Origin: Rhexocercosporidium sp. MPI-PUGE-AT-0058
Lineage: Eukaryota; Ascomycota; Leotiomycetes; Helotiales
Length of the DNA stretch: 64,000 nucleotides
Direction of reading: 5' to 3'
Assembly (NCBI GenBank): GCA_020746875.1
Contig: JAGTJL010000006.1
Coordinates: forward strand, 2,232,001-2,296,000
The translations under genes were made by a program, and so were the position numbers. Below, one piece after another: positions 43,690 through 56,328 of the stretch. The first letter of the stretch is position 1. The number at the start of each line of letters is the position of its first letter. A model generated the notes under the pieces. The model searched no databases and was not told where the DNA came from. It was given only the letters and a program-made list of their open reading frames with translations.

Positions 43690-45479
43690 GCTTCTGCGAT
43701 GTTATAACGGAGTCCAAGTCCACAAGAGCAGCGTCGGGGCACAGCTCATTTATCGGCATCTGGTCCTTCAGCCCCATCAAGTGGCTCTTCCCAATCTACC
43801 CCAAAGATTGCTTATCAATGCCAAATAAGAGGGAAGTGCGGCTCATTTGACTGAATAGGCACGCCCCGAGCAATTGTTTCCGTCCAGAAACATGGCCATT
43901 GACGAATAGAAATATGTGCCTACCCACCAATTATCATGCCGCCTGGGGACTTCCGGCGGCGTACAGATGTGTAACAGGTTCGATTGGCGAGGTAGCTTGA
44001 GTGGCATGACTGCCTTTCCGTTTTTGGGGTCCAAATCTAGTGCATGGCTTCAGCTGACAGCATGCAGGATGGTGACAGGCTGTGTCCACCCATGGAAGAA
44101 ATTTGGCTGCGTGAAGCCGAGCGGAAGCAGTGAACGGATGAACATAGGGACTAACAATGTCATCGAAGCATGTAGATGTTGAGTACAGCATCAAAGAAGT
44201 AAGGGAGAGGCAAATAATTTCGCTAGAGTGAGATAAGGAGACAGGAAGGTCAAGTAGAACTAAAGTCACAGGAGGGCTAGCAAGCTGGGGATTTCGACTT
44301 CCCCGCTTCACCTGCAGGTTCCAAGTTGGGTCACCGACAGGAGGAGCTGGAAAACATAAAAGCCATCAGAAGACGCCATGAAATCGACTTCGCAAAACAA
44401 ACGCGAGTAAAAAAAAGGTTGTCCGGCATCGAACTGAAACCTTACCACTGGTGAGAAAGCCCAGCTTTGGACCGCAAGAGTCAGAACAAGTCATCGAGCA
44501 CAGCTCTCGATGGTTGGAGAGCTGAAAAGGAATTAGAATTTCGTTAGACACACTATACCTCGGGAAGACGAAATCTGTAGAACAGAATAGAGGGGAGATA
44601 TCCAGGATAATGGGCGACGTAGCAAGCACTATCAATCTAGACTCTAGAGCATCAAAACTTCTTTATTTAAAATTGTATCAGTAGAAGATATGCACCAACT
44701 TACAAAAAGCCATTAATAAAACGGACGAGGCTTCGTGAAGAACACATAGTTTAACAACTCCCTAGAGCTGTCAAATTGTTCCTCAAAGAGAGATCCTCTT
44801 GGTCATCGTCGCCAGATCTCTCATTTGTTTACTCACAATCCGGAGCGACTCTTACAGATAACGGACATCGCACTTAACCCCTGCTAAGCTAATTTGATGG
44901 TACTACATGGCGATCATCAACGAGGAGAGTCCAGGTTACACGTGGTAGTTTGTTTCGAAGTTCGAGGGATCTTTGCTGTTTTTGTTTGAGTTCAATGAGA
45001 TAGTGGCGAGTCGACGTTGCCTTGAGCCCGCGACCTCGTCATCGTATCGCAATACCTCGGGTGCTACTATTTACCCTCGTGGACTTGGGTTCTGTAGATT
45101 CAATATAGTGAAAAGCGCTGGTGGTGATTTTCGATGGGATGGGATGGGACGAGATAGGATGAGATGGGATAAGGAAGGTACCCCACAATGACTTCCACTG
45201 GTACAAAAACTAAACATTGCATTTTATGCTCGCTGTCGCTTACCTCCCCCCTACCCCCTCCCTCCCTCTCCTCGCCTCACCTCGGCCCAGCCAGCTACTT
45301 TGACATTTCAGGCAGGCAAAACTCCCCGTGTGCATGCTGCAACGCTTCTGACAAGGCTCTCCACAGCCCTAAATGCATCAACCTGGCCCAAAAACGCCAT
45401 TGCCTGCCATGCAACACGCGAAGTTTCCTACCCTAATCCAGCAACAGAATCTCACACTCTCAACTGAACTCTCTCGTCC
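43690..45479. other. 1.8-kb intergenic region, nothing recognised
   Basis: Upstream flank of the CorA-like gene and 3' flank of BZZ1. Contains GATGG/GATGA repeats (about 45134-45172). No frame has domain support, and I tested the 44410-44470 stretch for a tRNA without success. Confidence 0.45.
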
Positions 45480-47832
45480 CTATACAGCTTGCACGTAATT
45501 CGCTGGAACGCTTTTCACCACACCTCCTTTCTCAACCTCTGCCCAGCCATCGCCAGGATCTTCTTTGATGAGAACGAATCTCTCGCCTTCGGCCATGCTA
45601 TGCTCGACATCGCTTCCGGCTGTGTACTCATAGAGCGCTTCGACGTATTTGAGTTTCTTTGCTCCGCGTTTAGGAGCTACGGCTGGTCCTTGCTTTTTGG
45701 TCACGCTACCTGCGACGGAGGAACCGGAGTTAGAGTATATGGATGAAGGTCTTGGTGTTGGCGCGAGGACCTCAACATAGGCGGTCGGGACGAGACCTTC
45801 TTTGAGGCCTGCTTTAACTTTGATCCATCCTCCGTCTGATTCTGTTAGCGATATTAAAATCCTGGAAATATATGATACGTACCATCTGGTTCCAGAATGG
45901 TAACCTCCTTGCCCTCAGAAACTGTGACTTCGCCATCCCCATTTGCATCGTACCCATACAGCATCTTGCCTCGTTGCTCACTTGATGAAGTTGGTCCTGA
46001 ACCATTGGTAGGAGGCGCACTTCCTGGCAGCTCGCTGATGTAGGCAGATGGAGGCGGTGCCACCACTCGGTTCTTTCTCAAGGTCGTTGGCCCGCTAACA
46101 CTGAGACTGTGAGGCCTATCAGGTGGTGTTTCTTCTGCTGGAGATTTTGGTCCACTTCCCGAAACCGACCGATGGGCACTCGCAGCGTACCCCGAGCTCA
46201 AAGAGTTCATCGTATTGGAACGGCTCATTGTTGGCAGTTCGGAGACACCATCCTTAGAGGCTCCAGTAGGGCTCTTGAGCGAATTGGCTTGCTCTTGACG
46301 CTCAGCCTTCAACTTCTTCTTTTCATCCTTTGTTTGTTCCCCTGGGCATTCCGCTGGGACCTTCATTTCACACTTGCTGTGACATGTATACCCACAGTCT
46401 CTGCAGTCGAAGCCCTTTGCTGAAAGACCCCAGATACGCTCTCCGCAAAGATCGCAATTCGTGGGTATCTTGAAAGTCTGAGATTTGAAATTGTGACTCT
46501 TTGCCCCAACAGTTACATCTCCAACAGCCAAAGTGATGGTTACTGTTTCCACTTCGGCAGTAAGTCTTTTATGGTCGACCTGGTGAAGATCCTCTTGCAT
46601 GGCGAATAATGCTCTCACAATTTCTACTTCATCTCTCTTGTCTTTGCCCTCCCTGATCAACTGCTTTACTTTTCTCACGCCTTCAACTTCTCTCCGTTTC
46701 TTGTCAACCTCTCTTCTGAGATCTCCTAACTGAGCTTTGGACTTCCCTAGCACATTTCGGAGGAACACTTTTGCTGTATCGTCTACCACCATAGCATCGT
46801 CGTCGTGCCAAACTGGACTGGGCTCAAAGGCTTTGTCCGGGGGATCTTGCCATGGCCCAGCGTTATGTCTTGCAAACATCATGGAATCTAAGGGAGGCTG
46901 ATTTCGTGGGATCTCCTGGGACAGATGGGTGACAAAATCTGTACTACGTTTCAGCATCCCATTTTCAAGCTGCGCTGCAAGTGCCCAGATTCCGTTGAGC
47001 TTCGTTGTTCTCGATTCAGAAAGATCCTGCATGCTGTCCAAAAGATCCGGTATGTATTCGTGGTAGTACTTTTCCTTCTGCTTATTCGTGACGTTGATCG
47101 CAATCAAGTAGCTGTTTTTGACATTATGCATGTCAAGAATCTGCTGCTGGTATGCATTTTGCGCTTTTGATTTCGAATAATCGAAGGCGGACTCGGACTT
47201 CTTACGCTTATTCTCGACTTCTTGACAGGCGGCATCGTATTTGCCCTTCATTTTCCGTAGATCTCCGTATGTGGAATCTCTCTCCTTCTCCAATTTGTCC
47301 GCATAATCCGCATGCCGCTTCCGTAGCTCTTCATAGCGAGTCCCTAACACTTTCAATGGGTCTGCAAGGTTGTTTATAAGCTCGTTTCCGAATCGGTCGT
47401 GTTCCGCGGCTCGAGATTCGACGGTCGTGAGTTGTGTAGTCCAAGTCGTCAGTGATGCGCTGAGATCAGGCGATGTAAGCAGTTGCAACTGGCAGAAGTG
47501 AGGATTTAGGCGTACCTCTCCAATGATCCAGGTGTCATAACAGGCGTGTCTCCAACACTCAAGCTACTCGACTTTTTGGACTTTTTCTCATAGTACTTCT
47601 TTGCCAAAGCATTGAGTTTGGCACTGTACTCCTTCTCAATCGCACTTCGTTCCCTATAGAACTGTTGGATGTCGTCGAGCCATGTTATTCCGCCGGAAAC
47701 CCAGGCATTGACCGGCTTGAAGGCATCCTGAAAGGCGTCTTGTCAGTCTTGTCTGATCATCGCGAGCAGGTCTTGGAAGCCGCGTACCTTTAATTCCTGC
47801 CCAAAGTTGGGAGCAATGTCAACATCTGCCAT
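45480..47832 (-). CDS. BZZ1: F-BAR/C1/SH3 actin-patch protein Bzz1
   Basis: Links curved membrane to actin assembly at endocytic sites by binding the WASP homolog Las17. Four exons: 47788-47832, 47516-47727, 45883-47459 and 45480-45841 (introns 60, 56 and 41 nt), 731 residues. The F-BAR domain covers about 1-270 (DIAPNFGQELKDAFKPV, WLDDIQQFYRERSAIEKEY, long Lys/Glu helices). A second coiled coil lies near 320-380. A C1 zinc finger is at about 407-457 (HNFKSQTFKIPTNCDLCG ... GYTCHSKC), then a Ser/Pro linker. Two SH3 domains lie at about 582-645 (LYGYDANGDGEVTV, GGWIKVK) and about 675-731 (EALYEYTAGSDVEHS, DGWAEVEK, VPANYVQAV). It is divergent from DBP5. Confidence 0.95.
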
Positions 47833-48458
47833 AGTTACCACCGAAGCAAGCAGGCAAACAAGATAGAATCATGGAATTTGAGCGAGAGAGTGAAGTCGCA
47901 TAATGTAGAGAAAGAAAGAGACAAAGAGCAAGAGACAGGGCTGATCGGTCGTCTGGTGTGCTTGAATATTGATGGCGCAGCAAGCCAACCCCACCACTCT
48001 CCCGCATGAAGCCTGAATGCGAAGACCCTCGAGGATCCAAGACCACGGTCCGAATTGGCCGGGCTGGTGTTTTGATGCCTGATTCCGGAAAACAGTGCGT
48101 AAGGCAGCCAGTAGCGCTAAGCCTAAACGAGATCACCCCGCCATCGCTCCAAAACATATCTAGAGCTTCGTCAAGGTCGCTTTTAACTTCCTCAACTCAC
48201 CCCACCACTACTTGTTGCGCCCCCCCTCTTGCAAGCAACGTCCTCACGTCACCGCGACTCGATTACTTTCAATATTCTACCATCTCACCCCATTCTTCCA
48301 ACAGACCTGTTGTGAATACTACCTGCGCCTGCCACCCCTCACCGCGACTGCCAGCCTACAAATATTTCTGCAAACGGCAGCCACACTCCACAACAGACGA
48401 TAGTTCAATCCTCGAGAATTTCTCAACTTCCCCATCAAATCTTGAACAAACATCCATA
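47833..48458. promoter_or_regulatory. divergent promoter between BZZ1 and DBP5
   Basis: 626 bases between oppositely oriented start codons. The DBP5 side is C/A- and CT-rich from about 48180 to the start. An open frame runs upstream of the DBP5 ATG from 48006, but the resulting extension (Ser/Thr/Pro/Cys mix) does not match the family, so ATG 48459 is kept. Confidence 0.5.
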
Positions 48459-50098
48459 ATGGCGGAGACACCCAAACCAGCTGCTTCCCTTGCGGATCGC
48501 ATTGGTACGAAACCCCTCGATGCTGGCTCCTCTGCCTTCACCCCAGGCAAGAGCTCTTGGGCAGACGAGGTTGCGTCTCCTGTGGTTGAGCAAATGGAGT
48601 CAGAGTCTTCTCTGGGCAACGCGCAAGGCGATGGCACTGTCGAGCCTCTTGGTGGATCCGGTCTACACGATGCCCAATATGAGGTCGAGGTAAAGCTGAG
48701 CGACCTTCAAGGTGATGTCAATAGCCCGTTGTTCTCCGTTTCTTCTTTTGAAGAACTAGGAATGTGAGTACTTGACTTCACATTTGTCCCCTTCCTGGCT
48801 AATATTATATAGCGATGCATCTGTTCTAAAGGGTCTCCATGCAATGAACTTCAGAAAGCCCTCCAAAATCCAGGAGAAGGCATTGCCCCTCCTCCTCAGC
48901 CAAGAACGTCTTAACAACATGATCGCCCAATCACAATCCGGAACTGGCAAAACGGCCGCTTTTGTCATTACAATATTGTCTAGATTAGACTATTCTCGAC
49001 CACAGCAGCCACAAGCTCTGTGCCTTGCTCCAAGTCGTGAGCTCGCACGTCAAATTGAGGGAGTCGTTAAAACCATTGGCCAGTTTGTTGAAGGTCTCAC
49101 AGTCCAGGCTGCTGTTCCTGGCGCTATGGAGCGAAACACTAAGGTCAACTCAATGGTCATTGTTGGTACCCCAGGTACTGCGATGGATCTCATCAAGCGC
49201 AGACAGCTTGACGTTTCTAATATAAAAGTTCTTTGCTTGGACGAAGCCGATAACATGTTGGATCAACAAGGCCTCGGTGATCAGTGCCTTCGTGTCAAGT
49301 CGTAAGTTTGATGTGTCTTTCTATGCGATCTAGCTGACATGTGGTAGTATGATTCCCAAGATCGGCCAGATCCTCCTCTTCTCCGCCACGTTCCCAGATG
49401 AAGTGATGAATTATGCTCAACAGTTCAGCCCCGGTGCCGCCGAAATCAAACTCAAGCGCGACGAGCTCACAATCGGAGGTATCAAGCAAATGTACATGGA
49501 TTGTCCATCAGATGAAGGAAAATACGACATCCTTGCCCAACTATATGGTCTGATGACTATCGGATCCTCCATCATCTTCGTTAAGGTAAGAGTGTTCTTC
49601 CAAATTATTATCATGTTACTTACATTTCTATAGAAACGAGAGACCGCAAGCAGAATTGCCGAACGCTTGACTACTGATGGCCATAAAGTCGTTGCTATCC
49701 ATGGCGCATTTGATGGCAATGACCGTGACAGCATTCTCCAACAATTCCGCACTGGTCAAGCCAAGGTTCTGATCACAACAAACGTTCTCGCCCGAGGTAT
49801 CGATGTGTCTTCCGTCTCCATGGTGATCAATTACGATATCCCTATGAAGGGCCGCTCGGACGACTCTCCAGACCCAGAAACCTACCTTCACCGCATCGGT
49901 CGCACAGGACGATTTGGCCGTGTGGGTGTCAGCATCTCGTTTGTGTTTGACAGAAAGAGTTTCAATGCGCTTGCCGAAATCGCCAAGCATTACAATATTG
50001 ACCTTATCCGGCTGGATCAAGATGATTGGGACAAGACAGAGCATATCGTCAAGACAGTCATCAAATCTAGCCGTGCTGGTACCAATCTTCAGAACTGA
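48459..50098 (+). CDS. DBP5: DEAD-box ATP-dependent RNA helicase Dbp5
   Basis: Drives release of mRNA and export factors at the cytoplasmic face of the nuclear pore, with Gle1 and InsP6. Four exons: 48459-48763, 48813-49301, 49348-49585 and 49634-50098 (introns 49, 46 and 48 nt), 498 residues. Motifs in order: Q motif [74 protein letters not shown]. The insert [12 protein letters not shown] before the last motif and the SSFEELG entry to the core are typical of Dbp5/DDX19. The N-terminal 100 residues are the usual variable autoinhibitory extension. Confidence 0.96.
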
Positions 50099-51700
50099 GA
50101 TGCTGTGTGATCGATATGACTGTTAGACTACTGTATTTTGCATCACAAAAAGCGGGCGCTGCGATGCGTTGCTTTCTATAGATCGGCTGGCCAAGTTCTG
50201 CTGTCGGGGAGCGTTGAAGTGGAAATGGTGATATGGTTGAGGGAAGCTCTGCATTTAAGAATAGCAACTGGGAGCCAGAGAGCATTGCACTGCTAAAAGC
50301 AGATGGGCAGATACCAAAACTGACAAGCGTGTGATATTCGAGCACTTGATGGAGAATTCTCCCAAATCTCAGAAATTCTGTGCATCTCGACGGGTACTCA
50401 TCCTTTAACTTTGGCATTTCACCCTTCAAATAGCATTGGCTATTTCTACACGATAGCAGCATCATAGTGTGACTCTAGCTAAATTTGAGATGCCAACTCA
50501 AGCCAGTTCGACTAGCATCTCAATTGGGGGTTTCGGGGTTAACAAGTAACAAGCAGAACAGTGATTCCCCTTCTTAACTGTTTTAGATTCGGGCTAAGCC
50601 TAGATTTCAAGTGTTGCAAGTAGACTTCCTTGCTAGCCGGTACCTAGGTACGAATTCGTCTTTTTCGTCCGACAAGCCTGCGATGATCGCTGTTCTTAGG
50701 CGGTAGTATTGTATATATAGTTCTCCTAGTTGCAATTACTGCTGCAACTCAAAATCCAATATCTCACTTGCGTCATCTCGGCTCCAAGAAACGGCATGAG
50801 GTCGAAGTTGAAATCGAGGCTGTCCACGTGACTCATTCGTGTTATTTTAACCGCCCATTCCCAAGCGCGCAGACGACAGCCAACCAAACTTCTACCCCTC
50901 CACCCAAAAATAGACTCCAAACATCACCTCAACAGCACGACAGCGCGTAGTTACATGAACTACCCTTCCATATGAGACTCTGCAGCACCTGTTTCTAGGG
51001 CAGAGGAACGGCCATGATGTCAGAAGCAGACCTCGCCGGCGCAGCTTGCTGATTATTGGTGCCCGAAATAGCCCGTTTTGGGGTTAGGTTGGTCGCTCTG
51101 CAGAAAGATGCCTTCACGGCGATACGATGATGCAGGTTGGTGATAGGAAGCTCACCCTCTAATACTGGAGGATGTATCCCAAGCGCGGGGTCTGTATCAT
51201 CTTCATCTCCTCCAATTTCAAATTTCCTTCCATCACTTTTTTCCTTACTGTGCATCGTTAATGAGATTACGCTGAGGGGTTGTTTTGCATTCTGACATTT
51301 TCTGGGTCTTCCATTTGTTTGACGTTTCCTCTGTCCTGCATCTCCTTATCCATATTTTTCTGTCTACTCGAGGTCTTAGAATGGGCTGCTAGGTGCTGGC
51401 AATCTTCGGTATACTTTTGTTGTAATTATGTTTGAGACGCTGGTCGCCTCTGACACTGTAATTTTTTGTTCTTCAAGGTCAGTCACTTCCCGCGCTCTTT
51501 TCCCCAAGTATCTCCAGATGTTTCATCACACATGGGTACCGCTTGATGGAACGGGATACCGGATGCGATGTTGAGAATGAGGGCTGTGCAATACCTCATT
51601 ACCATCCGATCCGAGTCTTCAAATACAGTGAAGCCTTTCACCGCAGAGAAATAATCGGTATGCTACTAGAATATGCTGACAATATCGTCCTACAGCTCAG
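50099..51700. other. intergenic, DBP5 3' flank and CFEM gene promoter
   Basis: No supported gene over 1.6 kb. The frame at 50995-51255 (minus) is uncertain and lacks features. Nothing RNA-like was recognised. Confidence 0.45.
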
Positions 51701-54700
51701 ATGAGGATGGCATTATGCTGGCCAAGCCTAATCCTTCTGATATTCGGGTTCTCAATACACGCCAACGCGGCTTCGAAGTCGAACTACACCCTCACGCCTG
51801 AGCTGACGAGTTTGATTCCTACATGTGCCCAAGAATGTTTTCTTTCGTTTTTAGATGCCAATTTCCCTACCAGCACTTGTTCGACGAAACCGACTCTAGA
51901 CTGTCTCTGCTCGAGTAATAGTACGTCGGGGTATACGATTGGAGAGGGAGCAGTACAATGTGTAATATCGGAGATCAATATTGGGTTCTGCCAGGGCAGT
52001 TCTGCCAAAGGTAAGTAGTTCTGGTACGAAGGGGGACGAGTGCTGATATTCCATAGATTCTGTTGTGAATGGTGCATATGGCATGTGTTCAGGACAACCA
52101 AGTGCATTACCAAATACTCACGCGACAATAACTGCAACTTTGATTTTGCAAACTTCAATGCCAAGTATTGTCCTGGTGGCACCAGCACCGACAACCGCGC
52201 CGGGTACTAGTCGATCTACCTCAGTCACGACAAGCACAACTAGCAAAGCTTCATCAAGTACTCTTTCCACAGCCACCAGCAGGCCAACTCCAAGCAGTTC
52301 GGCATCCAGTACAGTTTCTTCAGTCCCAGCAGCCTCAGAAACGAGTTCTCCCGAGCCAATTCTCACGAAAAATCAGGTTGTTGGGATCACAGTAGCTTCG
52401 ATCGGAGGTGGTGCAGTCGCAGTGGGACTTCTAATCCTATTCATCTGTTGCCGAAGAAGGAAAAACAAAAGAGCTCGAGAAAGTGACTTGATCCCGTTTC
52501 AACTAGAGCCGAATCATGTAATGGACCAGAAAAAGTACAAGTACAAGAGTTTTAAAGGTCCCACGGAAAGAAGACCAGGCGGAACGAGAAACGGAGTGGC
52601 AGCCAAGATCCCACCTCGAATTCCACCACGTTTGGATACTTCCAGTCCGAACATGTTCTCGAGAAGAAGCATCAGACCAGATACTATTGGCCTAGCTATC
52701 TCTCCGGAACATGCTGTTCCCACGGAGAAGCAACTGCGCCGCTCGTCTAAGCTCCTACCCGAGAAGCCAACCTTGACGCTCAAAGTCCCCAAACAAGGCG
52801 AGAAACCCATCAATGGATTCTCATTCAATCAACCTATTGTTCAACCGTCGGCCTTCAGCCGGCAAAGCACAGCCACACAGTTTGAAGAGGACTATGATGA
52901 GAGTGCGGACACGGCTGTCGCAGCTGACGATTCATGGCCCTCCAAATCCACGGATCAGATCTTGGATGTAGGAACTGGAACTTGGCAGACGATTCGCAAA
53001 GTTGACTCGGACCCAGCAAACAGTGGTTCCGCCAATGAGGTGTATCATTGGCGCCCTAGTCAAAATACAAAGAACGGAAGCGGTAACCCAGATTACTACA
53101 TCAAGCCATTGAATGTGGCGGGACGAAAAATAGGCAGTTTCTCACAGCCAAGGTTACCAAGTGTGTATGCACGACAGCAAGATCAACAGCTATCTATTCC
53201 AGAACAAGCCCGTCCAATCACGGCCACTTCATCGCTCTACTCAGCTCGTGGCTCAGTATCAAGCAATGATCAAGGTCGAAACAGCAGCTCCAACGCCAAT
53301 TCTCGCCCCCATCGCTTCTCCTACCAACAAGCAGGACCTTATGACAATCAGGACTCTATCGTTGCTCCCCAAGAGCGAGACCAGGAGCCTCGAACAACCG
53401 GAACAGATTACCCGCTATCTCCAGTCGTGGAGTCTCCAGCCAGCGGTCGAAGTCCAGTCAGCTATCCCAAGATCCCAGCTCCTGGCGCAGGAGGCACAAG
53501 ACGTCTTAGCCAAAGCACCATCAGAATGGTACCTCCACCTCCACAACCTGACTTCACCAAAGCGTTAGGAGCAGGCAAACCATGGCGCCAAGCAGAAATA
53601 GCAGCACAACTCGAGCGTGAGAGAGCGGCCGGAGCTCAAGCTCAAGCTCAGTCGCAAAACCAAGATCGAGGACAAATTGGCATGCAAAGTATTCAACAAC
53701 AGCGTTCAAGAGAGACTCGTGACAATCCAACAACTCCCTCTCCAATAACATTTGCGTTCCCCGCACCTCCACCACAGGCCCTCATCCCAGGGCGTTCACA
53801 CACAACATCCCCACCCGCAATTCCATCACCATACCTGTTTCGCTCACCCTCCCAATCAAAACTCGTTCCTCCACCTCTCCTCCACTCGCGATCCCAACTA
53901 CAAAGAGAAGCTCGAACGCCACCTCCCAGCCAGAATCAAGGCGGTTTTATAACCCAGCAAAGCCAACTTCAGACAGTAACTGAATCCCCGCCGATGAAAT
54001 TGACACCGCCACCTGGATTATTGAGGTCGAGATCTCAACTGCACAGGGATGGAAGGACGCCTTCTCCAAATCAGAACCAGAATCAAAACAGGACTCAGCA
54101 ACAAAGCCAACGACTCCAAAGCGTAACTGCCTCACCCCAAACCCTCAACCGAACAAACTCCCAACTGCAGCGCGACCGCAAACTCCCTCCCATACAAACC
54201 CAACAACCACACCAACCTCCCCCACTCCAACAAGCCCCGCAATCAGCAATCTCTTCCTCCGCACGCCCAAACCCTCTCTCCTCCCACCCCTCCATAACAT
54301 TTACACGCTCCTCCTCCCTCCTCTCTCAAACCTCACTCTCAACCAACATCTCGACATCGACCTCCTCCTCTCTCCTCGCAAAGCGCCGCGGGACGGAGAA
54401 AGCGTCCGCGTTGACGTTGAAGAATGAAGAGGATCGCAAGAAGCAGATTGCTAAATGGAGGGTTTTGAAGAGGGAGGAGATTGAGTTGGCGAAGAAGGAG
54501 GGGTGGAGACCTATGCTTGGGAGGGAGGGAAGTGACGATGGTGGAAATGGTGGCGCAGGGGGAGGGAATGGCGGAGCGGGTGGGAATGGAAGCTATCTGA
54601 GCCCGAGAGATGGAATGTATGAGTTTGAGAGGACGGAGCTGCCTACCACGCCCGGGTGGGTGCCGAAGTTGACGCCGACGAGGAGGGGGGATGAGTTGTT

Positions 54701-54716
54701 TTTGAGTGTGCAGTGA
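51701..54716 (+). CDS. CFEM-domain single-pass membrane protein with a long cytoplasmic tail
   Basis: Two exons, 51701-52010 and 52057-54716 (46-nt intron, GTAAGT...TAG), 989 residues. Signal peptide about 1-23. Residues about 40-118 contain eight cysteines in CFEM order (PTCAQEC, STC, LDCLC, QC, GFC, GMC), the fungal fold used in haem/iron capture and in surface receptors. A Ser/Thr/Pro-rich stalk (about 130-205) leads to one TM (VVGITVASIGGGAVAVGLLI, about 211-235) and a basic stop-transfer CCRRRKNKR. The remaining 750 residues are cytosolic, disordered and rich in Pro/Gln/Ser. They include repeated RSRSQLxR-type segments, a short basic helix near 880 (RKKQIAKWRVLKREEIELAKK) and a Gly/Asn-rich patch. 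Receptor or wall-sensing function is inferred from layout only. Confidence 0.85.
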
Positions 54717-55452
54717 GTGAGTTTGTTATAGTATCCTTTTGTCTCTGGGAAGGAGAAATGTCGGATGTGCGAGGAGAAGCATTGTAAGATGGTCGATATA
54801 CGAGAGAGTGAGAGGAAAGAGGCGAGAAGCAGCAGCAAACAGCAAAACTGATTTCGAGAGGTGCGGCACATGAAAAGGAAGAGAACGAGAGGGGTACAGA
54901 GATCACTCCAGGCGTTCACGGCATCGGCAAATTTTCATTCTTCTGTTTTGGGCTATTTTATTAGGTTGGGATTGGGATTCGGATTGGGACACAATACAGA
55001 AGAGGCGGGCAGCGAGCGCAGCGCATCACACCAGGCGTTCAAGGAGCATTCGTTTATATACCTATCTTATTTCTTCATCTTCTTTGTTTTCGGTTTGCAT
55101 ACCATATTGTAACTGTATAGTACATCATTAGTAGCTAGGGAAGGATGGGTCGGGGTATTAAGAAGCGAAAGGAGGAGCAGGTGGAATGAAAATGAAATCA
55201 GTGAATGTTAAAAAGTCTCAGAAATCGCCAGAAGCAGAGCTCACTCGCTTTATGCATATAGTGAAATCAGAAATCATACTGCGCTGAGCCATAAATCAAC
55301 AGCCGGATGCCTGCGCTTGAAGAATTCAACTGTTGCCTCACCTCGCCCCTCGCCTCAAGCAATGTATCCCTTGCTTGTGAGATCTTACCCCTGCATCTGT
55401 GCCAACAGACAACGCAACGCGGCAAAAATCTACACGAGGATCTGAGTCATTG
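54717..55452. other. intergenic between converging genes
   Basis: 3' flanks of the CFEM gene and of the minus-strand gene beginning at 56084. No gene or RNA recognised. Confidence 0.45.
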
Positions 55453-56084
55453 TCATGTAATCCCAGAAAACGGGAGGGTAGGTTGAGTCCTGAAATACTC
55501 TGACTCGTTACCGATGTGGTGGGTGGGAGAAGCGCGCTTGCGCTGGGCTGGTGGCAGCCTGCAGTACCACGAGACATAAGAAAGAGAATTGCCCACCTGC
55601 TTTGTTCTGGGCAAGTATGAATCTATTTGTGCCATTGGTATGACAGGATTGTTCTTCATGAAAGAATATGCGCCACCTTGTACGTCATTCTTCCGATTCG
55701 CATCTGATACGTCTAACATCAGCATGACGTGACCCTCCACATTTTGATACTCGATCGGTCCTGCTTTATCATTAATATACTCTATAGATTCGCGTTAGCA
55801 CTCGTCGCAAAATCTGGTTGTGCACCAATTTACTTGTACCAAAAGAGGCGAAGGCTTGCTCAGCCACTTGTTTTCTTCCAACATTCATTCGATTCCCGTA
55901 CCATCCTCTGCCATGCAGTCTCCGGCTTGCGCGTACTTCGGTCTTCGTTCAGAAATGGAGATGCAGCTCGTCGCTCGGAAAGAATTTTAGTACTGATAGA
56001 AACAAGGGCTGAACTGGGCCTGCTCGTGTCGTCCGTCTGACTTGGATATTTGCGGTGCGCCATGTTGGAAGAGCGAATCGGCAT
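55453..56084 (-). CDS. hypothetical protein, four short exons
   Basis: Unrecognised. Four exons close in phase: 55902-56084, 55597-55779, 55512-55558 and 55453-55489, giving 149 residues. Introns are 122 nt (GTACGG...AG), 38 nt (GTGGGC...CAG) and 22 nt (GTAACG...CAG). The last two are shorter than normal, so the 3' half is doubtful. The N-terminal part is basic and Ser/Arg-rich (SERRAASPFLNEDRSTRKP). The middle has a folded look (EGHVMLMLDVSDANRKNDVQ). The frame is open for some 30 codons upstream of the chosen ATG, so the gene may start earlier or be the 3' part of the gene to its right (56329-57531). Confidence 0.3.
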
Positions 56085-56328
56085 GATGACTTTGGACGTG
56101 TGATGAGATCTTCGCGTTGAAGAATGTGGGGAATTGGCAATTCCTTCAAAAGAATGACACTTTTGATTATTTTGCCGAAGAGACGACGATTGGCAGCAGG
56201 GTATCCAAGCGTGTTGGCATGCCACCATGACCATCAGGCTGAGGGAGTCTTTGAGGGATATTCTGACCTTATTGTAGTTTCAATTGAGAGTTGTCCCAAA
56301 AGGAAGACGCAGTACCAAGTTGAGAGGC

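Noticed and set aside
44400..44480. tRNA-like GTTCGA stretch on the minus strand
   Set aside because: A T-arm-like TTCGATG is present, but the stems do not pair and no acceptor stem or anticodon arm fits.
48006..48458. N-terminal extension of DBP5 by about 150 codons
   Set aside because: The frame is open upstream, but the residues do not resemble the Dbp5 N-terminus and ATG 48459 ([10 protein letters not shown]) does.
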